Shown in pieces: positions 1 to 4,206 of a stretch of DNA of 5,606 bases. A program made the translations under genes and the position numbers. Below the pieces are notes generated by a model that saw only the letters and a program-made list of their open reading frames with translations, made no database searches and was not told the origin of the DNA. Numbering within the stretch: position 1 is the first letter of the stretch; each line of letters begins with the position of its first letter. The DNA comes from Candidatus Apopatocola equi (GTDB taxonomy: Bacteria > Bacillota > Clostridia > Oscillospirales > Oscillospiraceae), in assembly GCA_018065965.1 (NCBI GenBank), contig JAGHSH010000170.1:1-5606 (forward strand). Direction: 5' to 3'.

Positions 1-527
1 GGCTCCACCAGCTCAAAGCCGAACTTCTCGGGCAGACCGACCACATTGTGGTGAGCCTTCACGCCTTTTTCGCTCTCGAGAATGTCGGGCCAGATGGTGC
101 CCTGAGCCAGGAACTTCACATCGGTGAACTTGCCGGCCTCTTCCTCGAACACACGGATGAACTCTTCGCCGATGATCTTGCGCTTGGTCTCAGGCTCCTT
201 GACGCCGGCCAGCTTGTCCAGGAAGCGGTCAGTGGCGTCCACATAGGTCAGGTTGGCGCCCAGATTCTTCTGGAACACCTCAATGACCTGCTCGGGCTCG
301 CCCTTGCGGAGCAGACCGTGGTTCACATGGACGCAGAAGAGCTGATCGCCGATGGCCTTGATCAGCAGAGCAGCCACGACGGAGCTGTCCACGCCGCCGG
401 AGAGCGCCAGCAGCACCTTGCCGTCGCCGACCTGCTCGCGGATAGCCGCCACCTGCTCATCGATGAATTCCTGAACGTTCAGCTCGCGGCCAAGGGCACG
501 GCCGCCGATTTTCTTTTCCTCGCTCAT
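1..527 (-). CDS. guaA: GMP synthetase, ATP-pyrophosphatase subunit without GATase domain (C-terminus cut by window edge)
   Basis: The enzyme adenylates XMP with ATP and aminates it to GMP, the last step of de novo guanine nucleotide synthesis in the cytosol. The 175 visible residues hold the PP-loop SGGVDSS (43-49), the segment VHVNHGLLRKGE (67-78), LAQGTIWPDILES (140-152) and AHHNVVGLP (158-166), all hallmarks of the GuaA ATP-pyrophosphatase domain. The C-terminal dimerisation domain lies beyond the window. The ATG at 527 is preceded by GGAGGT (538..533) with a 5-nt gap, and no further coding sequence fits upstream because yetF starts 35 bp away. Common bacterial GuaA proteins carry about 200 residues of class I glutamine amidotransferase before this domain; here only about 35 residues precede the PP-loop strand. 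It is therefore probably a two-subunit type, with the amidotransferase encoded elsewhere, or an ammonia-dependent enzyme. The family call is secure; the partner is unknown. Confidence 0.95.
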   Translation of the reverse strand, partial: MSEEKKIGGRALGRELNVQEFIDEQVAAIREQVGDGKVLLALSGGVDSSVVAALLIKAIGDQLFCVHVNHGLLRKGEPEQVIEVFQKNLGANLTYVDATDRFLDKLAGVKEPETKRKIIGEEFIRVFEEEAGKFTDVKFLAQGTIWPDILESEKGVKAHHNVVGLPEKFGFELVE

Positions 528-562
528 ATTTTACCTCCAAATCGGATAGTATAGACTTTGTT
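528..562. promoter_or_regulatory. Short divergent intergenic region between guaA and the DUF421 gene
   Basis: These 35 bp are all that separates the two divergent start codons. The minus strand shows TATACT (553..548), a good -10 candidate for guaA that would give a leader of only about 14 nt, but no good -35 lies 16-18 bp upstream. On the plus strand the overlapping TAGTAT/TATAGA (547-555) could be a -10 for the DUF421 gene, again without a clear -35. No Shine-Dalgarno site is seen before the ATG at 563. No purine riboswitch could fit here. The promoter calls are tentative. Confidence 0.35.
533..538 (-). promoter_or_regulatory. Shine-Dalgarno site of guaA
   Basis: On the minus strand this reads GGAGGT, 5 nt before the ATG at 527. 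It decides the start of the GMP synthetase and so supports the conclusion that no amidotransferase domain is fused at its N-terminus. Confidence 0.85.
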
Positions 563-1240
563 ATGATCATTTTGCTTTTTCGTACTGTTATTGCGTTCGT
601 GACGCTGCTGCTCTTTTTCCGGCTTCTGGGAAAACGGCAGCTGGGAGAGCTGGAGCTCAGCGAGCTCACGGTCTCCATGCTCATTGCGGACATTGCCGCC
701 ATTCCCCTGCAGGACATCGGCATTCCGCTCATCAATGCGCTGGTGCCCATTGCCGCACTCTTTGCGCTGGAGCTGCTGCTCTCCGTGGCCGGGGAAAAAT
801 CCGTCCGGCTGCGGGGACTGCTGTGGGGCAAGCCCTGCTTTCTGGTGGAAAAGGGACAGATCAACCAGCAGGAGATGGCACGCTGCCACCTGACGCCGGA
901 CGAGCTGATGCTGGAGCTGCGGCGGCAGAGCGTGGATGACCCGGCCACCGTGGAATATGCCCTGCTGGAGACAGATGGGACGCTCAGCGTACTGCTCAAG
1001 CCGGAGAGCCGCCCCGCCACAGCCGCGCAATTGGGGCTGTCGGTGCAGTCGGTAGGCTACGCCACCATCATCATTGAGCAGGGGCGCATTCTGGGGGACA
1101 ATCTCCGGAAGATCGGCCGAAACCGGCGCTGGCTCTATGCCGAGCTGCGGCGGCATGGCTTCGGGGATGCGCGGGAGGTATATATCCTGACGGTGAATGC
1201 CGCCGGGCAGGTGTATATTGCCGGAAAGGAGAAAGAATGA
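563..1240 (+). CDS. DUF421 / YetF-family membrane protein
   Basis: A 225-residue protein of the YetF (DUF421) family, of full family length. The N-terminus has hydrophobic segments at about residues 1-22, 36-54 and 56-76, with the family signature LLGKRQLGELELSEL (21-35) after the first. A soluble part follows: GKPCFLVEKGQ (89-99), a helix TPDELMLELRRQ (111-122), EYALLETDGTLSVLLKP (131-147), and a second related module VGYATIIIEQGRILGDNL (164-181) ending in a beta-rich tail. DUF421 proteins in Bacillus (YetF, and 2Duf on the spoVA-2mob element) are linked to the spore inner membrane and spore resistance; the biochemical function is unresolved. The ATG at 563 fits the family start, but no Shine-Dalgarno site is visible, so initiation may be weak or leaderless. 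It overlaps the following DUF4363 gene by ATGA and is probably co-translated with it. Confidence 0.92.
   Translation: MIILLFRTVIAFVTLLLFFRLLGKRQLGELELSELTVSMLIADIAAIPLQDIGIPLINALVPIAALFALELLLSVAGEKSVRLRGLLWGKPCFLVEKGQINQQEMARCHLTPDELMLELRRQSVDDPATVEYALLETDGTLSVLLKPESRPATAAQLGLSVQSVGYATIIIEQGRILGDNLRKIGRNRRWLYAELRRHGFGDAREVYILTVNAAGQVYIAGKEKE
1225..1232 (+). promoter_or_regulatory. Shine-Dalgarno site of the DUF4363 gene
   Basis: AAAGGAGA lies inside the 3' end of the DUF421 gene, with its AGGAG core 5 nt before the ATG at 1237. Together with the ATGA stop/start overlap it indicates translational coupling. Confidence 0.8.
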
Positions 1241-1617
1241 GACGGCTCATCACGGCGCTGGTGCTGCTGGGCATCCTTGCGGGGCTGTCCCTTTGGGATC
1301 TGCACCAGGTGCAGACTCTCTCGGATCAGCTCTGCGCCCTGACGGCGCTCTCGGTGCGGGCCCTGCGGGAGGGCGACCGCGCCGCCGCGATTTCCTCTGC
1401 GGACACGGCGCTCCGGCTTTGGGATGAGGCCGAGGGCTACACGCACATCTTCATCCGCCACAGCGAGATCGACAGCACCGCCGACGCTCTTTTTGAGCTG
1501 AAGGCAGCCGTTCTCTCCGGGGATGCGGAGAGCGCACAAGCCATGCAGGAGATGGCGGCATATCATCTGATGAGCATCCGCACCATGGAGGAACTAAGTC
1601 TGGGCAGCGTGTTTTAG
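1237..1617 (+). CDS. DUF4363 family protein, membrane-anchored
   Basis: A 126-residue protein whose architecture matches DUF4363. It has a basic start (MRR), one hydrophobic segment (about residues 4-20) that should act as an uncleaved membrane anchor, then a helical extracytoplasmic domain. Family-typical stretches are the helix with ALREGDRAAAISSADTALRLW (about 42-62), HSEIDSTADALFELKAAV (about 74-91) and the C-terminal MRTMEELSLGSVF-like end (here IRTMEELSLGSVF). The function is unknown. DUF4363 genes often follow DUF421 genes in Clostridia (family knowledge from memory), which agrees with the ATGA overlap here, so the two products probably work together at the membrane. The stop codon overlaps that of convergent nrdR by 4 bp. 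Confidence 0.85.
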   Translation: MRRLITALVLLGILAGLSLWDLHQVQTLSDQLCALTALSVRALREGDRAAAISSADTALRLWDEAEGYTHIFIRHSEIDSTADALFELKAAVLSGDAESAQAMQEMAAYHLMSIRTMEELSLGSVF

Positions 1618-2075
1618 AGCTTTTTGCTCTCCAGCAGGCGCTTGAGCTCTTCCATGAAGCTCTGAATATCCTTGAACTGGCGGTAAACGGAGGCGAAGCG
1701 CACATAGGCCACCTCGTCCAGCTCCTTGAGCCTGTCCATGACCATCTCGCCGATGACGCTGGTGGAAACCTCTCTGTCCAGACCGCTCTGGAGGGTCTGC
1801 TCGATGTCCTCGGCGACAGCTTCGATCTGCTCCAGCTTCACGCTGCGCTTTTCGCAGGATTTGAGCATGGAGTTGACCAGCTTGTTTTTGTCAAAGCTCT
1901 GGCGGCTGCCGTCACGCTTGATGACGACCAGCGGCAGACGCTCGATGATCTCAAAGGTAGTAAAACGACCGCTGCAGGAAAGACACTCCCGGCGACGGCG
2001 AATGGAGGAGCCCTCCTCCGCGCTGCGGGAGTCGATGACCTTACTTTCGGGGTAGCCGCAATAGGGGCATTTCAT
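1614..2075 (-). CDS. nrdR: Transcriptional repressor NrdR
   Basis: NrdR is a zinc-finger/ATP-cone repressor that senses ATP/dATP and shuts off ribonucleotide reductase genes by binding paired NrdR boxes. All 153 residues are present, the usual family length. The zinc ribbon has Cys3, Cys6, Cys31 and Cys34, with the DNA-binding segment EEGSSIRRRREC (20-31) and RFTTFE (37-42). The ATP-cone begins at LVVIKRDGSRQSFDKNKL (49-66) and the C-terminal helix region includes VAYVRFASVYRQF. The ATG at 2075 has AAGGAG (2089..2084) 8 nt upstream. No nrd gene is beside it, so it acts in trans on targets elsewhere. I see no clear NrdR-box pair in its own upstream region, so autoregulation by that route is not supported. 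Confidence 0.97.
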   Translation of the reverse strand: MKCPYCGYPESKVIDSRSAEEGSSIRRRRECLSCSGRFTTFEIIERLPLVVIKRDGSRQSFDKNKLVNSMLKSCEKRSVKLEQIEAVAEDIEQTLQSGLDREVSTSVIGEMVMDRLKELDEVAYVRFASVYRQFKDIQSFMEELKRLLESKKL

Positions 2076-2083
2076 GCTCCGCT

Positions 2084-2089
2084 CTCCTT
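2084..2089 (-). promoter_or_regulatory. Shine-Dalgarno site of nrdR
   Basis: The minus strand reads AAGGAG, 8 nt before the ATG at 2075, and the protein from this ATG begins with the canonical NrdR zinc-ribbon start MKCPYC. Confidence 0.8.
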
Positions 2090-2126
2090 CCGGGGCCGCA
2101 GCCCGCTCTGCCTTTTGTGGTCTTTG

Positions 2127-2155
2127 ATTTTAGCATACTTTCCGAAATTCTACAA
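2127..2155 (-). promoter_or_regulatory. Candidate sigma-A promoter of nrdR with extended -10
   Basis: On the minus strand TTGTAG (2155..2150) is followed after 17 bp by TAAAAT (2132..2127), and TGC directly before the hexamer makes an extended -10. Transcription would start near 2120 and give a leader of about 45 nt ending in the nrdR ribosome site. The -35 match is poor (3/6), but spacing, extended -10 and AT-rich surroundings fit. An inverted repeat lies over the -35 and spacer. Confidence 0.6.
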
Positions 2156-2166
2156 GATTTTTCGGA
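2141..2166. repeat. Inverted repeat TCCGAAA-N12-TTTCGGA over the nrdR promoter
   Basis: Perfect 7-bp arms at 2141-2147 and 2160-2166 are separated by 12 bp, covering the -35 and much of the spacer of the predicted nrdR promoter. The placement suits a repressor operator, but the motif is not one I can assign to a known regulator, and arms of this length can arise by chance. Confidence 0.35.
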
Positions 2167-2228
2167 GAAAAACGCTAATTTCTCTGTATAGCTGTTTTTT
2201 GCCTGCCGCTTTCGTACATCTATGTTCT

Positions 2229-2258
2229 ATTTTAGCAAAACGGGAACTGCCGTGTCTA
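2229..2258 (-). promoter_or_regulatory. Possible second upstream promoter for nrdR, inside the hairpin
   Basis: The minus strand has TAGACA (2258..2253), an 18-bp spacer, and TAAAAT (2234..2229) preceded by TGC. The nine bases TGCTAAAAT are identical to the extended -10 nearer nrdR. The -35 matches the consensus in five of six positions. The -35 and most of the spacer lie within the hairpin at 2237-2282, so the promoter could also be a by-product of that sequence. A transcript from here would have a leader of about 145 nt. Confidence 0.3.
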
Positions 2259-2282
2259 TCCGCACACGGCAGTTCCCGTTTT
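2237..2282 (-). terminator. Strong bidirectional-type hairpin terminator, probably ending the comEC-holA-rnmV transcript
   Basis: The arms 2237-2255 and 2264-2282 are perfectly complementary over 19 bp with an 8-nt loop (2256-2263). The stem has a GC-rich core with A-runs at the left foot and T-runs at the right foot, so a U-tract follows in either direction: five T (2279-2283) on plus, four T (2240..2237) on minus. Both flanking genes, nrdR and the small membrane protein, point away from it. The nearest transcript that runs into it is the leftward rnmV operon, whose last stop lies 250 bp upstream. Assignment to that operon is inference. Confidence 0.8.
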
Positions 2283-2342
2283 TCGTTTTCCCTCTGGAAA
2301 AAACTGTTCCTTGCGTTTTTCTCCGCTTCCGTGCAGAATGGG

Positions 2343-2351
2343 GGCGGTGAT
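2343..2351 (+). promoter_or_regulatory. Long Shine-Dalgarno match before the small membrane-protein gene
   Basis: GGCGGTGAT matches the extended anti-SD complement GGAGGTGAT in 8 of 9 positions and ends 6 nt before the ATG at 2358. It is the best argument that the short reading frame is translated and that 2358 is its start. An ATG at 2350 also follows it, but that frame stops after three codons (TGA at 2359-2361). Confidence 0.65.
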
Positions 2352-2357
2352 GAACAT

Positions 2358-2591
2358 ATGAAACGCTTACGGGAAACCGTTGAACGCTCCAGCCGGGAAG
2401 CACATATGCTTCTGCTCTTCGGTCTGCGCTTCAGCTGCGCGGCTCTGTGGGGCGCCTTTTATCTGCTGCTGCAGCCGCTGAGCGCCCAGTCGCTGCGGAT
2501 CGCCGGGGAGCTGTGCTCGCTGCCCCGGGGCTTACTGCTGCTCTGCGCCGTGCTCTGTCCCATTCTGGAGGAGCGCAGCCGCCTTCGCTAA
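2358..2591 (+). CDS. Small putative membrane protein, unknown function
   Basis: I do not recognise a named family. The 77 residues start with a charged, probably cytoplasmic stretch (1-16, rich in Arg and Glu). Two hydrophobic segments follow, at about 17-41 (containing Phe, Trp, Tyr and Leu runs) and 58-70 (LLLLCAVLCPIL), and a short charged tail ends the protein (EERSRLR), suggesting a hairpin membrane topology with both ends inside. There are four cysteines. Support for a real gene is the strong Shine-Dalgarno match, its position just after a terminator in a gap otherwise empty of genes, and the membrane-like composition. Against it is the lack of a convincing promoter and a 60-bp tail-to-tail overlap with rnmV. 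The same frame is open upstream to 2115, but that version would run through the hairpin and is less likely. Confidence 0.55.
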   Translation: MKRLRETVERSSREAHMLLLFGLRFSCAALWGAFYLLLQPLSAQSLRIAGELCSLPRGLLLLCAVLCPILEERSRLR

Positions 2592-3158
2592 GAACTCCTC
2601 CCTGCTCATGAGCACATTCAGTGCCTCCAGCAGCGCATTGGGGCTCAGATGGCGGGGCAGGGAGAGTGAGCGCAGCAGAAGGGCGCGTCTGTCGGCGCTG
2701 TTCGCCCCGCCGGAGAGACCCAGCGAGACAAGATCCGCCTTGGTGATCTCCCCGCGCTTTCCGCGGCTTTCGCTCTCCACGGTAGCGCCTGCATCGGTAA
2801 GCGCCCGGAGCAGGATCTCAGGGCTCATGCCCTCCACACCCAGCGTGCCCTCTTTGGAGCCGACCTTCTTGCGCCGCTCTTTGCCGGGGATGTCGGGAAT
2901 GTAGGCATGCTTGAGATATTTCGCGGGAATGCTCCCGCGGATCCGGCTGCGGATCACAAAGCCCGCGCCGTCGCTGTCTGTGAGGACAATGAGCCCCCGC
3001 TCCTCCGCGCAGCGGCGCAGCAGCGCCATTTTCTCTTTATCCTTAAAAATGCCGAAGCCCTCCGTGGAGAGGATGACGGCGTCTACGCACTGGGAGAGGG
3101 TATTTTTATCGTAGCGGCCCTCCACCACGATCACTTCCTTAATGACCGGTTTTTCCAT
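2532..3158 (-). CDS. rnmV: Ribonuclease M5 (5S rRNA maturation nuclease)
   Basis: RNase M5 makes the double-stranded cut that releases mature 5S rRNA from its precursor, acting on RNA bound by ribosomal protein L18. The 208-residue protein begins with a Toprim domain: VVEGRYDKNTL with the catalytic Glu13, STEGFGIF (31-38) and TDSDGAG with Asp61 and Asp63. The family-specific segment HAYIPDIPGKERRKKVGSKEG (84-104, shown in part) and GVEGMSPE (107-114) distinguish it from primase-like Toprim proteins. The C-terminal half is the RNA-binding M5 domain. It is about 20 residues longer than B. subtilis RnmV; the extra tail is the part that overlaps the convergent small gene. No Shine-Dalgarno site is visible before the ATG, which lies 20 bp inside holA, so translation is probably coupled. 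The usual Bacillus neighbour is ksgA; here it follows holA. Confidence 0.94.
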   Translation of the reverse strand: MEKPVIKEVIVVEGRYDKNTLSQCVDAVILSTEGFGIFKDKEKMALLRRCAEERGLIVLTDSDGAGFVIRSRIRGSIPAKYLKHAYIPDIPGKERRKKVGSKEGTLGVEGMSPEILLRALTDAGATVESESRGKRGEITKADLVSLGLSGGANSADRRALLLRSLSLPRHLSPNALLEALNVLMSREEFLAKAAALLQNGTEHGAEQQ

Positions 3159-4206
3159 TCATGGTCAGCCGGATGAGCAGCTCCGCCATCCGATCCTCCT
3201 CCCCTACGGTCTGGTCGCTTTTGAGCAGTCTGTCGGTTCTTGCGCAGAGGCGTACATCCTCCCGCAGCTCCGCCAGACTGAATTTTTTTGCCGTGTTAAA
3301 GCTCACCGTCGCACCGTAGCCGAACTTGCCGGTGACCTCCCGGAACAGCTCCTTATCACCCTCCAGCTTTTTCTGCTGAAAGACCTTGGCCGCATACAGA
3401 GAGCGGTACTGACTGCCCAGCAGCGCCGTGACGGCGATGGGCTCCTCTCCGCTGCGCAGAAGCTCCGCCGTAAGCTGCACCGCCTTGTTCAGGTTGCCGT
3501 CGGCCATGGCGTTGGTCATTTCAAAGGTTCTTGCCTCCGGGATGTGGTGGGCAAAGCGCTCCACATGAGCCGCTGTGATCTCCTCCTCGGCCACAGCCGC
3601 GCAGAGCTTCTCGATCTCGGGAATGAGCCCGGTCATGAGCCGACCCGAAACGAAGCAGAGGGTATCCATGACATCGCGGTCTATGGTATGTCCCTGTGCG
3701 GCAAAACGCTTGCGGATCCAGCTGTAGAGTGAATCCTCCGGCTGCAGGGTAAATTCCTCGGCGAAGCCGTCCTTTTTGATCTGCCTGACGATGCCCAGAT
3801 TGCCCTTGGGCGCAGTGCCGGTGAGCTGCCGGATGACCACGGTACACCACTGGGGGATGTCCGCGAGCATGGCGCGGAAGTCATCGCCGTTGAGCAGGTT
3901 CACGTCCACGTTCCACAGCTCCAGCAGAGTGTGCTCGCTCAGAAAGGGCAGGGCGTCCATGCCCTCCCGGAGAGCCGGGAGCTCCACGGTGGGGCCCTCC
4001 AGCCGATGGAGGTTGAAGTCCGCATTCTCCTCGCCGATGGCCTCCTGCCGGATGAGGGCGGCGAAGCTGTCAATCAGATAGCTCTCCTCCCCGTAGAGCA
4101 GGTAGAGCCTTCCCAGTCCCTCGCTCCGGAAGCGGGCAAGGATATCCTTATAGGCTTTTGTTTTCTCGCCGCTTTTAGCGGTGCTTTTCGATTTGGAAGC
4201 TGCCAT
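3139..4206 (-). CDS. holA: DNA polymerase III subunit delta
   Basis: The delta subunit is the clamp-loader wrench that opens the sliding clamp at primed template. The 355 residues match the family length (about 340-350 in B. subtilis and E. coli). A lysine/serine-rich leader (1-26) precedes the AAA+-like domain I, starting at GRLYLLYGEESYLIDSF (32-48). WCTVVIRQLTGTAPKGN (120-136) matches the family stretch before the small lid domain. The helical C-terminal collar domain includes PEARTFEMTNAMADGN (223-238), the usual region IFELTDAI-like, and a later GSQYRSLYAAK (264-274). The frame is open to an ATG at 4323, but the ATG at 4206 has GGGGAG (4218..4213) 6 nt upstream and gives the family start; the longer version would intrude about 150 bp into comEC. 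It overlaps comEC by 32 bp and rnmV by 20 bp. Confidence 0.93.
   Translation of the reverse strand: MAASKSKSTAKSGEKTKAYKDILARFRSEGLGRLYLLYGEESYLIDSFAALIRQEAIGEENADFNLHRLEGPTVELPALREGMDALPFLSEHTLLELWNVDVNLLNGDDFRAMLADIPQWCTVVIRQLTGTAPKGNLGIVRQIKKDGFAEEFTLQPEDSLYSWIRKRFAAQGHTIDRDVMDTLCFVSGRLMTGLIPEIEKLCAAVAEEEITAAHVERFAHHIPEARTFEMTNAMADGNLNKAVQLTAELLRSGEEPIAVTALLGSQYRSLYAAKVFQQKKLEGDKELFREVTGKFGYGATVSFNTAKKFSLAELREDVRLCARTDRLLKSDQTVGEEDRMAELLIRLTMNGKTGH

Noticed and set aside
48..554. Plus-strand open frame of 168 codons
   Set aside because: It is antisense to the conserved GMP synthetase and has no recognisable protein features; a shadow frame from GC-rich codon use.
457..1156. Two minus-strand open frames opposite the DUF421 gene
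   Set aside because: Their translations are low-complexity, rich in Ser or Gln, and the DUF421 family match on the other strand is clear.
1616..1631. Short hairpin AGAGC-TTTTT-GCTCT between the convergent DUF4363 and nrdR stops
   Set aside because: The stem is only about 5 bp and no U-tract follows on either strand, so it is not a credible terminator.
2311..2339. Possible plus-strand promoter TTGCGT-N17-CAGAAT for the small gene
   Set aside because: The -10 matches weakly and transcription would start on top of the Shine-Dalgarno site, leaving no room for ribosome binding.
2115..2591. Longer version of the small gene starting at 2115
   Set aside because: It would read through the nrdR promoter region and the 19-bp hairpin, and has no ribosome site; the start at 2358 has a strong one.
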